In this document: positions 1-11,396 of the stretch, piece by piece
How positions within the stretch are numbered: position 1 is the stretch's first letter
How the letters are laid out: each line of letters opens with the position of its first letter
Assembly: GCA_030248215.1 (NCBI GenBank)
Contig: JASANG010002862.1
Span: 248,001 to 312,000, forward strand
DNA: 64,000 bases
Direction of reading: 5' to 3'
Origin: Enoplolaimus lenunculus
Lineage: Eukaryota > Nematoda > Enoplea > Enoplida > Thoracostomopsidae
Program-made: the position numbers and the translations under genes
The notes under the pieces: generated by a model
What the model saw: only the letters and a program-made list of their open reading frames with translations
The model's database searches: none
Told to the model about the DNA's origin: nothing

Positions 1-205
1 GTGGTCCTCGGTTCGTCGCGTACCGGCAAATCAAGCTTACTGAATCGATTTTTTGAAAATAAATTCAGTTCAAATTATGCTCCAACAGTTGACGAATTTT
101 ACCGCAAGTACTACAAAGTTCGCGGTGATTTTTATCAACTCGACATTCTCGATACTTCCGGGTTTTGTCCGTTTCCGGCGACAAGACGACTGATGATGCT
201 TACAG
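1..205 (+). CDS. RASD: RASD exon (P-loop to G3), 5' partial
   Basis: Encodes the P-loop, switch I and the DTSG motif. It ends in phase 1 at a GTAATG donor. The true exon start is left of the window. Confidence 0.85.
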
Positions 206-3200
206 GTAATGGCACAAAGCAATTGGCAGTATTTTCAACTGTGTCCAGCATTAATTGCCAGTTTAAGTAATATAGTTTCAAACAAGTGAAATGATTGGAT
301 CGTTGCAGGTTGCAACCAACTGTGTCCAGCATTTATTGCCAGTTTAAGTAATATAGTTTCAAACAAGTGAAATGATTGGATCGTTGCAGGTTGCAACCGG
401 ATGTGAAAAATACCGAGCCCGGGTCGGAGCCCAAAGTTGACAAAATTTGCCGGAGCCGGAGGTGAAGCCGGCAGTGAGGGTGAAATTAGGCACTTCATGT
501 TTCATTTGCTAATTTTACCAAATATCTATTAGATATTGTTAAATGTTTTGGTTTTGCGCTTATTTTTTACGAAATTTTTGCCGGAACTTTCGGCGGAAAT
601 TCTACCGGAGCTGGAGCCAGAAATCGAACTTCTGCCAGAGCCGGAGGTCGATTTTCTGCCAGCCGAAGCCCGCAGTAGGAGGTAGACCTCCGGTTGTGCC
701 TCGGATTTTAGTTATTGCTAATATTTAGCGGTTAATAAGTACCTTTATGTTTCGGCCAACGTAAACAACAAGCGCGGAACAGTATTACAAGCTTATTCGT
801 AAGCCTATGCCTAAGCCAGCGCTTAAGCGCAAGAATGAGTTTTTTGTTAAGCCTAAGCCTAATCCAGGCAAACAAATTAGTCTAAAGCTTAAGCTTACTC
901 TATTGCAATCGCACAGAAAAACATTCCACCCCTGATCTTTACATGGGCCGAAACCTCAAATACAACAGGTGTAACGCAATGTGCGCCGCCAAGAGAATCA
1001 ACTCACTTGGGATGAAATTAGCTCAAAGTGTTGGTAACCGAAAATATAAGGTAAACTTAGGGACTAATCCACCTGAGAGGATTATCGCAGTAAACTTAGA
1101 ATAAATCCTGTTTTGCATTTAAAAAGGTCATCTGAACAGTATAGCTATACTTGTCCCGCGAGATGCCGTCCGGAGCCGCGCCGCGGGTGGTACACCACTA
1201 TTCGCTTGCGAGTTGTTCTGCTGCGGTGCGGCAATCCACGTGCGCTCTCGTACGGTTCAAGACGGCGTCGATCCACGCCGAATACCGTCGAACGACATTA
1301 AACCAGTCAAAAAATATAGCGCCATCCTTAAAGGACAGCGCTATACCTTCGATGACGTCCAGCCCGTCCGTCGTGACGGACGGTGACGGTCGGAACCGGA
1401 TGGCGCCGCACGACAAGTATACTGCCACCCATTAACCTACTTTACCTTATCTTCGTCCTTTTGAAAGCACATTCCGGGGTAACGCCAAATTCCGGTGTCG
1501 TTTGCAGGAGACTTATTCGTGCTCGTCTACAGTGTCGACAATCCAACATCATTCGAAGAAGTGTTTCGAATCATTGACCAAATTCTCGATATCAAACTAA
1601 CCGGTAGCGCCGCAACCGTGGGTGCAACCGGAGCAGCCAGCGGTCTGTCTGGAAGTCCGATTGCAAGTCTCGCCGGCGGACATAATCATCATCATCATCA
1701 TCACAAAGGCTCGAACGGGACGAAAATTCCCATTGTTGTCATTGCGAATAAATATGATTTGCCAGCAACAAAAGTATGAGCGTTTTCTTTCTGAACCCAG
1801 ATATACAACGAAGTAACCTTTAGAATTAGTTTAACATTTTCGTACTGGCTTGCAGGGATGGGCGGTCTCGGTCTGGGTCTCGACAAGTCTCCAGATTTGG
1901 CTGTTATCGGTGTCGGTTTCGCTTTTTCTGAGTCCCGTTGGTTTGCAAATCGAGACCAAAGAGGTGAAAAACCGATAAACAATTGCTATTAGTTGAAGCT
2001 GATAGTTTGAGTTGAAGAAACGACGTAGCGATGTTTTGCTCGTATTTTGGACCAAATGTATACACGCAAAACCACTTAAAATTGAGTGCCTGACACATGT
2101 TTATTACTCTTCACACTACGACTGTTTTAGTAGAAGGCCGAAGTTCCGCCAAAGTAAATCGTTTTGTCACATTATGACAAGGATGGCTTAGGGATAGGAT
2201 TACGCTTCAGCGTAGGGATGGACGTGGGAAGTAAATCAGTAAATAAAATTACACAGCGCTAGCAGTGAATGAGCTTTGTACACACACAAAAATGTATTTC
2301 TGAATTTATTCAGAAAAGTATTTTCTGTATAAGAAATTTTTTCTTAAATATCAGAAATATTATTTTGAGTGCAGAGTTGATAACCTAGTAAGTAATGTTT
2401 TTATTAATATTGGTACTGACGGTCGGATATATTCCGCTTATGTTCATTTTCATACATGCGCAACGTCTGCTATAAATTGAAGTTGGTGATAGTTTCGTGA
2501 AAGTTTTCAATCACTGCATTTGTTCCACCATTTCTAAGTGAGAAATAAGGTGAAAAATAAACTTTGACGGCGGGCATTTCAGAATAATTAAAATTATTCA
2601 AACTTTTGGTAGAAAAATCTTATTATTTTCGGTAACGGTTAAAAATTGACCGAGACCCACACTTTAAGTCTCGGTCTCGGTAGGTTGGGTCTCGGTCTTG
2701 ATCTCGCTTTTTTGACCGAGACCACCCATCCCTGCTGGCGTGGGCAATCGCAAACTGTACCGATCCCAATAAGAGAGAAGTGGTAATCAGAGTCAATGGT
2801 CCCTATTTTGGGTATGAATTAAAAAGACTCTATTTCCTCAGTTACAATCCGTAAAATGGATAGGGTCCACAGTTAAAAAGAGTCCATGTTCTCAGTTACA
2901 ATCCGTAAAATGGATGGGATCCAAAGTTACTAATTACCCCAAAAACGTTAATTAAGCGTATATTTCTAAAACAATGAACTTAATCCGTAGCAAATTGATA
3001 GCATAAGTTAATGGTGTGTATTCCAAATAAGTTTAGCTGAATTGAATAAGTATCCGTCTAGATCCGACTAGCGAGAGGGGATCCCTCTGGCGAAGCGAAA
3101 TAAATACAGTCTCCCCTTCGTATTCGAGTTACCAGATGGTTCAAGTCACTGGCGGAACTGGATACTATCAGCTTAAAATGGACACAGTAAAACTATAAGA

Positions 3201-5208
3201 ATTAGTACATGTGTACCTAAATTATGAATTCCCCCTAATGAAAGCCCGTTTATCCTTAGAACTTTTTTGACAACGACAGCATAGTACCACATTGTTTAGC
3301 ATTTAATAACCGAAATCCATGCCCGAGGCCGTCTTGCTGAATACAATTGGCCAATCGGATTTGCTCGCTGCTCGGCCGCTGTTGACACTGGCGACACCTG
3401 TGTCAACAATGCGTTCCGGACGCTTTTCGAGTTGGCGAAACTTCCCAAAGATCTCGTTCCAATGTTAGTCCACACCAAGGTGACCACAGTCGCATCGCTG
3501 GATACTGGCGATCATCGCAGCTATCGCGACAACTTTGCGTCTCAAGCAACGGCGACTGCGCTGTCTCCACGACCTGGTGTCAGTACAACGGCACACGGAA
3601 AGTATTTTTCATCAAGTAAGTTCACTGTAAATTCCAATGAGTTTATTTAATCAACTCAGAAGGAAAATTAGTTATTTCTGAGTTAATAACAGTAAACTTT
3701 AACTCACTCTGACTTTGCTTGATTATCACTCTGAGTTGACTTGACTCCGGGTGAGCTGCTTAATTAACTCAGAATGAATTGAATCAACTCAAAATTCTCC
3801 GTTGTGATAGTCCTAACCAGGCTGAGTGATTCAACTCATTCTGAGTTAAAATCAACTCACTGGAATTTACTGTGTTGAAAAATAATATTCCATTGTCGTA
3901 AGAAATCGTGTCAAAAATAACAAAATACTTGTGATGTTTTGAAAAAAGCATTGACATTGGCTGTTTTGCAGTCATTATTTGTGTCACTGCATAGCCAGGA
4001 TCAGGCTGGTAACAAATAATCCCAGCTTTTCACAACATCAACATCGCCTAATCTGGCGAAAATGTCTTAAATTAAAGGTACAAAGTGTAACTAAAATTTC
4101 GACTTTAGGTCAAAATTGAGATTAAGTCATGCTTATACAAGCCAGTTATTGGTGTCAAAAAACGGTTTGATTTTTGACGTTCAGTTTACAGTTTCTTCAT
4201 TTACAAAAAAGGCGTTTTGTGAGATGTTGTTTGAACTGTGAAAAGACATCGATTATACCATTATGTTGCTTTAAAACAATTGGTTTGTTTGAAGGCATCG
4301 AGACTGGACGACAAGAGTTCAATTGCCAACCGTCTAACGAAGGAAGATTCGTCCGCAAAGCGACGTTGGGTCGACTTCGATCGAGTCCCGTTGGATCAAT
4401 GAAGCCTTCCGCGGACCGCATCCCCCAACAGCAACGAGAACTTACGTTGGGCGCAGGATCAACACGATTTCTCTATACTGGCGGTAGTAACTCAAGATCA
4501 GAGCTGCCAGACGGAGAAGTCTTCGCTGACGAGTTGCCTCTGGATGGAAACAGTTCTGGGACAGCTCTGTTACGAAGAATGAGTCTTCGTACGGAACTGT
4601 TTAAATCGCCTCGGCTTGGTTCAGCACGAAGCCGAACGTTAACAACACGGCGAAATCGACAAAAAGGACACCAAATTCCGAAACCAAGCTCAAGCGATGA
4701 AGATATGCCTGATTTCAAACCAAACAGCGGTGGCAACAACAACAAAAACAACAACAACAACAACAACAACAACAATTCAGAAATAAAAACAAACACGGAA
4801 ACAACAGGAAAAAATGGCAAAAATGTTCACTTTGAAATGGCGGACGACAAAGACGAACGTTGCATAGAACTGAACAAAACTAACTGTTCAACTACTGCAA
4901 CAGATCAAGAATCAGCAAAAACCGTCAAACAACTCACAGAAAATTCAACAAATGGTGCTTCTGGCAACACTTCCATCCGCGTTGTAGGTGATGACGAGCC
5001 TTCAAATCTAATAGTAATCACAGGCGAAATGTCTGACCCTGGCCATTCTACAGCAACAGCAACTGCACCAAAATTGCGCAATTTACGATCGAAATCAACC
5101 GAGTCACCACGAAAACAGAACAGCAGCAAACGAAGAAGAAAAATTAATCCACCAAAAGCGTTTTACACCATCAAAAACAGACTGTTTCATCGAGTAGAAA
5201 TAATCTAA
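1..5208 (+). CDS. RASD: RASD (Dexras1/Rhes)-type Ras-like GTPase, 5' end outside window
   Basis: Small GTPase of the Ras superfamily. Known members (Dexras1, Rhes) act in G-protein and nitric-oxide signalling. Four exons (1-205, 1508-1773, 3300-3615, 4295-5208) join in frame to 566 codons plus TAA. Motifs in order: P-loop GSSRTGKSS (fragment residues 4-12), effector Thr in YAPTVDEFY, the family-typical LDILDTSG and PFPATRRL, NKYD (149-152), and RCSAA as the G5 loop, followed by the RASD-like stretch LFELAKLPKDLVP. Oddities: an insertion of about 40 residues (100-140, Gly/Ala/Ser-rich with a run of six His) before the NKYD strand; a C-terminal extension of about 300 residues that is Ser/Thr/Asn-rich with a poly-Asn run; and no CAAX box (ends HRVEII), whereas vertebrate RASD proteins are prenylated. 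Exon 4 has a weak acceptor, chosen because it alone keeps phase. The start codon lies left of the window. Confidence 0.85.
233..398. repeat. tandem duplication, about 80-bp unit
   Basis: Two nearly identical units run from AACTGTGTCCAGCAT to GCAGGTTGCAACC. The second unit is followed directly by a CCGG-rich transposon end. Confidence 0.8.
391..720 (+). mobile_element. CCGGAG-rich MITE (TTGCAACCGG end), degenerate
   Basis: The left end reads GGTTGCAACCGGATGTGAA, followed by many copies of CGGAGCCGGAG and CCGGAAC in both orientations. Related copies lie at 60456-60789 and at 63806 to the window end. Confidence 0.55.
770..950 (+). mobile_element. telomere-like (CCTAAG) MITE, worn copy
   Basis: Contains GCGGAACAGTATTACAAGC, several AAGCCTA units, the conserved TTAGTCTAAAGCTTAAGC block and a terminal TTTACATGGGCC. 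The left end is incomplete. Confidence 0.6.
1138..1433. mobile_element. two adjacent GC-rich MITEs (GCGCTATACTT ends)
   Basis: The first copy (about 1138-1327) ends TATAGCGCCATCC. The second (about 1328-1433) runs from AGCGCTATACC to AAGTATACTGCCACCC. The interiors are far more GC-rich than the surroundings. Same family as 26299-26445, 51590-51692 and 62786-62938. Confidence 0.6.
1508..1773 (+). CDS. RASD: RASD exon with G4 and the long insertion
   Basis: Follows a TTTGCAG acceptor, supplies GDLFVLVYSVDNPTSF and ends after NKYDLPATK at GTATGA. It carries the low-complexity insertion with the six-His run. Confidence 0.88.
1774..3299 (+). other. RASD intron 2
   Basis: No gene seen. More than half is one transposon (1853-2734). 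The rest (2735-3299) is unassigned AT-rich sequence with a short direct repeat around 2830-2930 (GTTACAATCCGTAAAATGGA twice). Confidence 0.7.
1853..2734 (+). mobile_element. hAT-like non-autonomous element, GGTCTCGG family
   Basis: Ends are CAGGGATGGGCGGTCTCGG and its inverted counterpart. The flanking 8 bp are ctggcttg and ctggcgtg, a target duplication with one mismatch, which points to hAT. The word GGTCTCGGT is iterated near both ends. No transposase frame is present. Confidence 0.75.
3300..3615 (+). CDS. RASD: RASD exon with G5 and end of GTPase fold
   Basis: Starts in phase 0 after TTGTTTAG. Encodes HLITEIHARGR, the RCSAA loop and FRTLFELAKLPKDL. It ends in phase 1 before GTAAGT. Confidence 0.85.
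3616..4294 (+). other. RASD intron 3
   Basis: No gene seen. A MITE (3623-3874) begins only 7 nt into the intron. The remainder is AT-rich without recognised features. Confidence 0.7.
3623..3874 (+). mobile_element. MITE with CACTGTAAATTCCA ends and AACTCA words
   Basis: Inverted ends CACTGTAAATTCCAATGAGT and the match ACTGGAATTTACTGTG. AACTCA/TGAGTT occurs many times inside. It abuts the exon 3 donor without damaging GTAAGTT. Confidence 0.75.
4295..5208 (+). CDS. RASD: RASD last exon, long C-terminal tail
   Basis: The acceptor GTTTGAAG is chosen for phase. Encodes KATLGRLRSS, a Ser/Arg-rich stretch, an AAC-repeat poly-Asn tract (about 4730-4776) and a basic end (SSKRRRKINPPK). Stop TAA is at 5206-5208. 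Confidence 0.8.
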
Positions 5209-6168
5209 GATTTTATTTGTATTTTGAAAGAAATATAAAACATTAATAACGGTTTATTGTGCCAGTTCGCACGCCGAACTACTGAGTTGGTAAGTACAGT
5301 AGTAACCCGAATCAGTGGGCAGACCGATATTCATTCTACCTCTCCAGAGGGCAACCCCAGTTATTCTGTTACTTATGGACAGTTATTTATTTTGAAGTCA
5401 CCCCAAAGGTGGACGCCATACTGTTCTTTTTAGACTTTCCTTTGGGCAGGACTGACTTGATCCAACACATTTTTTTAATCGCATATCCGTTAATGTTTTC
5501 TCTGGATGCAATAGTTTATGCGGATTGCTCGAGTGTGTTACATATTTGAACAGTCTACGCCATTCTTATGCCTTTGCCTCTTAGTTTAAATGTTCTTTAC
5601 TTGTACTCGAGTGCAACCAGAGGCAAAAAACCGTAAACAGTGGTCAAGAAAATTTGCCCGAGCCGGAGGTGAAACGAAATTATATACAGATTTAACACTG
5701 CTATTACCAAAAATCTAAAATCCACTGCCAAAAATTTTGCATTCACGCTGATTTTTTTAATCCAGACGATTTTTTATTCCTAAAAGTTATATCAAATTTT
5801 AAAGCAAAACGCACCGAAAGAAGTAATTTTTCAAAACTGAACTTTCGATACAGAGATTTCCGGAACCTCCAGCAGAAATCCTACAAAAGTCAACGGTCAA
5901 TTTTCTGTGAAACCGGACGCAGGCAGGGGCGACCTTTCGGTTGTCCCTGTTAAAAAGCTACTAATACGTCTTGTCAAACGTTTGTGCTTTAGATCAAAGA
6001 CTTCGACGCTGCGTTAAGCCTTCGAAACCTTCAGTTTAAAAATTTCATAAATTATTTTATTTTTCATTTGCTGCATGTCTGTAACGTCGAGGCTGCCAAT
6101 TCGCTCGTAAAAAAGTGTAACTCACATACGGGATAAAACTTTATTTCACATAAAATACAAAATCACCG

Positions 6169-6174
6169 AATAAA
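6169..6174 (+). terminator. possible RASD polyadenylation signal
   Basis: First canonical AATAAA on this strand after the stop, but 960 nt downstream, so the link to RASD is uncertain. Confidence 0.3.
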
Positions 6175-6669
6175 ATTGGACAAAAACAATACCGTTACTC
6201 GAAATCACGAATTAAGAATCGAAAAACTGACCTAAACTTTGGTTTCATGAAATATATACATATCACAACTATATAATTAACATTGCAGTAGCTTACGGCT
6301 ATTTACTTATATACATTCGATTATTTTTCGCATGAAATTTAAATAACAGATAAGACACGATGGACTATAACTATTACCGTTCGTCAAGAAGAGCTTTTTT
6401 ACGCTTTAGCCCGGACATGTCTATAAAGATTTCTAGAGCACTCATTTATCTACATTGATTGTAATACAGCTAGCAATTGTCTCAAATGCAATACCAGCTC
6501 CAAGCGGTTTGAAACGAAGCCTAATATACATGGACCAAAGCAATTTTTACAGTTCAGTATTAAAATAATCAAATCTTTTATTAAAAATAAACTACAAACA
6601 CTAAAAATCACTAAGAACATAAAACAAATGTTCATGACGTGTTGAAGTTGAGCAAACTATACATACACA

Positions 6670-6827
6670 AGGGCCCATGTAAAGATCACGAGCGGATCGT
6701 TTTTCTGTGCGACTGCAATAGAGTAAGCTTTAGCTTTAGACAAATTTTTTTGCTTGGCTTAGGCTTAGGAATAATCTTATAATACTGTTCCGCCCCTGTT
6801 CTTAACATTGGCCTACACAAGCAGCAC
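6670..6827 (-). mobile_element. telomere-like MITE
   Basis: Starts GGGCCCATGTAAAGATCA, contains CTTGGCTTAGGCTTAGG, and ends with CTGTTCCGCCCCTGTTCTTA then TTGGCC. Both ends of the family consensus are recognisable. Confidence 0.7.
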
Positions 6828-7695
6828 CTGATTAACCGAGTTAACAAAATTGAAATGGCACCATTCACAAACTGAAACGTAAACTGCATGATTCAAACTG
6901 ATGTGCATTAGCCTTCAGGATCCATATACATTTCACCAACTCACAGCGGTTACTTCTCAGTCTCCGTTGCGACATTGAGCATTTCTTTTAAATGCAAGAG
7001 TTAAGCTTAGTTCCTTCCAGAAACTGTGTTAGCTTAACCCCTTCTCACATTGAGTTGCCTGTAGGCAACTCAGCGCAGTGTATATACGTAAAATACTATA
7101 TATCGCACCGTGTTTAACAATTGCAACACGTATACATAGGTCTCAGGGGAAATAGAAAATATTCATGTGAGAAAGGGTTAACATACGCGGTCCCCACAAA
7201 ATTTCAAACAGAAAGGTTGGTTTTATTACTCACGAATTGTATTTTCTATTATAGTGTAATTCCTCCCCCAGTGCTTACCCAGTAGGCTTCACTCGGAAAC
7301 CCTGCAGGTTCGCTGAATATTACTAGTAAACACCCAAAAAATCCCAGAGAGATGCCGTTGGTAAAATAAACACTCCAGAACTTCCAAAATGTCACTTCAA
7401 TAATCACGAGAGACGGCCCAGAGTCCTGTAGCTGCGGCTGTTCCACATCTCAAACACAATATAGACTCCCCCGTATATATTTTTTACCACCCGCATTCTC
7501 CACCTAACTTCCAGTCTAATCCATATTCCTTTTTTCTAGACAAATAGAATAATCGCTATTTCAACATTATAGCACTTGCCTCCAGCCACTACAATAGCCA
7601 TGCTGCTAATAACGATTCAATTTCTGCCGTAAGGCTGGAAGGAACGCTTATAAATCCCACAGTCCCGACTTAACTGTATGTAATAACCAATGAAG

Positions 7696-7895
7696 ATTAA
7701 TTGCATATCACAGGACCTTAATCGGATCATAGCGTAACGGCTTCCTTGCTTTACATCCCACTTTTTAGCTTCATAGATTCCTTTAAGGTCCTGTGATATG
7801 CAATTAATTGCATATCACAGGACCTTAATCGGATCATAGCGTAACGACTTCCTTGTTTTACATCCGACTTTTTAGCTTCATAGATTCCTTTAAGG
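7696..7895. repeat. two tandem short inverted-repeat elements forming a palindrome
   Basis: Unit 1 (about 7696-7805) has TTGCATATCACAGGACC at one end and its exact complement at the other. A second unit follows head-to-tail from 7806 but lacks the far arm. The junction at about 7785-7828 is a long perfect palindrome. Confidence 0.8.
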
Positions 7896-9041
7896 ACTAG
7901 TCCGCCGGCTTTCATTTTGCCTGACAGCTTATAGCATAATATATTTACTTTTTATCCAACCAATATATACGCAGCCGTGTCCTCCAATCACGGACCAGCA
8001 AGCAAAACTAGCTCGCAAAGCAATCACTAGACGTAAACCGAATAAAAACGACCCGATAAAATACGAGTGAAATATTACTCATTTCGAAGTACAAACGCAT
8101 AAAGTTACAAAATACGTAAAAAATTGTACACCAACACACGCAGCAAAATACAGAGTTTACACAGCATCTGATGGATGGTTGTTGAGATTCAAAATCAAAA
8201 CACATGCCAGGGTTCCACGGAAAGTCTTATTCTGGTTGAAATTCCAACAAGATTACAGTTGAAAATATACACCGAGACCAAAATATGCACCGAGACCAAA
8301 CTGTGTAACGAATTGAAATAATCTTGAATTTACTGCTTAAAAGTATAAAAATACCGGCACGTGACAAAATTTCCGGTTTCAATGTTGGTTCCGGTATAAA
8401 AAATTGAGACGATTATGATTTCGATTCGAGCTTATTGTGAGCGGACTGGGAACCCTGACACATACTGTGAAGTTGCAGCTAAAAATCGTACACAATTCAT
8501 AATATTTTTATTGCTGACCAAATATTGTTGAATCGCATGATGACTTTATGTTTGTGCTTAGGGGTTTAATAGGGTCATATACTAATTTACACTAAGGTAC
8601 CGCAGCCATAAGATTTCATCAAACAGGGTGTACTTTACTGGTGGAACTACCTTGCACTAAAACAGTGATACTGGACTTAAACACATTTATGTACAAATAT
8701 TTAAACAAGCGTCGAAATTGCGTTTTGAGGTACGATTTACAATATGGAGTTTGAATGTACGGAAACGTATGTTTAGAGGTTATATATACAAAATATTTTT
8801 TAATATTCGGGACAATATAATTTGAGGGCCACGTATAAACATTCCAAGATTGCAAGAGAACGGACAATACCATCTAAGGAATTTAAACGATTTTTGGTCG
8901 CAATAATGCATATTTGAACATTTCGACGAATTCAATTTTACTCTATCTTATTGGTAAATCATTCACCTACGGACGGACGAAAATATTTACAGGGCTTTGG
9001 CACCCTGCACCCTCTCTTCTATAACTGTCTTGCATTCATCA

Positions 9042-9047
9042 TTTATT
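9042..9047 (-). terminator. KCC polyadenylation signal candidate
   Basis: AATAAA on the minus strand, about 170 nt past the KCC stop codon. Confidence 0.5.
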
Positions 9048-9215
9048 AGTTCAAAATTACTAAACGTATATTTTAAGTACCTATTTCAGATACCAAATAT
9101 GTCTTAAATTCAAATCATTAACGCGTTCAATTTTTTAAAGACACGATGTTATTCTCAATTAAAGATATCTTAATTTGTGTGTATACACCTGAAATCACAA
9201 TCGTTTTCGTATCGC

Positions 9216-10020
9216 TTACGAGTAAATCGTAATCACTTCCTTACCCGTTCCACGTACCAACAAAACCCGCTCAAGTCCTTGCGTGAGAACTTCAATATAG
9301 TCCAAATAATTATAAAATCCATCACGATTACGCGGGGGTCGCGGCAAATTTAGTACCACCAGCTGACTTGTTTGCGATTTATCTCGGATCGCCCGATTCA
9401 AACTCACTGCTGTATGCATCTTTTTAATCGCTGTTTGATCCAAAGACGAATGCAACTGGCGGCTCAATTCTGCCGGCATCGACGCTCCACCTTTCCCAGC
9501 CATCACAGCGCGACGAAGCTCATTTCGAAACGATTCTGGTGTGAACGTGTAATGGACTTGATTCCCTGCGGTTGAAGTGTCTTTCTCTCCGTCGTTTGAT
9601 CTCAACTCTTTCGTTTCTGTGTCGGTTGCCGTTGACAAAGTTGATTTCGCCGACTCTTCGCTTGCGTCATTGTTTGTTCCGCCAACTCGACAATCACTGC
9701 GTTGTTCTGAAAGCGGTGGTGATCCCTGATTATTCGATGACGGTAAGAGAGTTTGCTCTTGGTGTTGCTGTCGTTGTTGTTGTTGCGCAGATTTGAACGA
9801 CTGTTTCATCGGCGATAACCGGTCCATCGCTTCTTCGGCGAATTCTTGCTCTTCTTCAGTTCGATTATTTTCACCGTCGACTTTGTCAGATTTCCCAGTG
9901 ACGTCTACTTCTCGAGAAGACTGACCCTCTGTTCCAAGGGCGCTTCCTCCTGGTTGCAGTACAGTTTCGTCAACAGATCCTTCAACTAACGGACTGTGTT
10001 CGCCACTGTCTTTGTGTACT
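9216..10020 (-). CDS. kcc: KCC exon 20, C-terminus
   Basis: Acidic, Gln/Ser-rich linker followed by the conserved end with [32 protein letters not shown] and EVITIYS. Stop TAA is at 9218-9216. The acceptor is TTTATTTACAG. Confidence 0.93.
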
Positions 10021-11341
10021 CTGTAAATAAAATTTAAGCAAAAACTAAATCAACGCAAAAACTCAAAATTAATTTTGGGACCGAAAATTATTGGTGGTGG
10101 TAGGTCCAAAAATGTCTGGCAGGGATGTGTAGATTCCAAAATTTTTGCCGATAGTGATAACGATGCCGAGATTTTTATTTTAAAAATATTCCGCTAACGA
10201 TGTCGATTGCAATTTTAATACACGATGTTTCAAGAACTGATAGGATACAGCGTAATTTTATTAATAATGCAAAAAGACTAAACCCTAACACGCATAAACG
10301 ATTACTATTACCGATGCCGATTAATTGCCGCATCCATAGTTTCTGGTGGGACGGCAGGCATATCGAATTTATAAAAATGCCACACAAAAACTGCCACCAA
10401 GCTTTTAAATGTGCTAAAAACGTGAAAAAAATTTGCAATCTTTTCCAACATCCGAACCAGTGAATAGCGAATTGCCGTTCGCAGTTTAGCAAATTTATTG
10501 GTTTTCTTGCCAGTGATCACAACAGAAAACCAGAAATTATCAAGAACTCTTGGCCCGGTGTAGGTTGGTCAAGGACTTTTGATTGATTTATCGTTTGTGA
10601 CCTTTCAAAACCGCAGAACCCCCATACATCTACCATTATATAGCGCTATACTAACACAGTTTTACCTGACACTAACACAATTAAGCGGGCACAATACACC
10701 AACAAAAAGCTACACAAACACTAGCTAAAAGTTTCTTCAAATGTCTTGCTAAATTTTTAAAACTGGGATATATTCCCAAAAAAATTTTAGCCAAACAATT
10801 GTATTTTTAAAATTCGAATATTTTCCCAAAAAAATTTTTTAGCCAAATAATTTTATTTTTAAATTCGCATATTTTCCCCAAAAATTGTTTTAGCCAAATA
10901 ATTTATTTTTAAAATTCGGATATTTTCCCCAAAACATTTTTAGCCAAACAATTTTATTTTTAAAATTCGGATATTTTCCCAAAAATTTTTTTTAGCCAAA
11001 CAATTTTATTTTTAAAATTCGGATATTTTCCCAAAAAATTTTTTTAACCAAACAATTTTATTTTTAAAATTCGGATATTTTCCCAAAAAATTTTTTAGCC
11101 AAACAATTTGATTTTTAAAATTCGGATATTTTCCCCAAAAAAACTTTTTAGCCAAACAATTTGATTTTTAAAATTCGGATATTTTCCCAAAAAAATGTTT
11201 TTAGCCAAACAATTTTATTCGAAAAACGCCAAACTTCGTCCAACTTGCCAGCGCTACCAAAAAATAACAGTAAACATGTAATCGAAACAGCTATTTGAGA
11301 TACAGAGACCATGTTAAATTTGTGTATCAATGGTTCAAAAA

Positions 11342-11396
<55 letters not shown>

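Larger units (their letters stand above)
206..1507 (+). other. RASD intron 1
   Basis: No gene seen. Contains a tandem 80-bp duplication (about 233-398), the end of an element starting GGTTGCAACCGGATG (about 391-715), a telomere-like MITE relic (about 770-950), and two adjacent GC-rich MITEs (1138-1433). Confidence 0.7.
5209..9215. other. intergenic region between convergent RASD and KCC genes
   Basis: Holds RASD and KCC 3' flanks, a CCGG-type relic (about 5605-5960), a telomere-like MITE (about 6670-6827), and the palindromic element pair (7696-7895). The rest is AT-rich with no supported gene. Confidence 0.7.
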
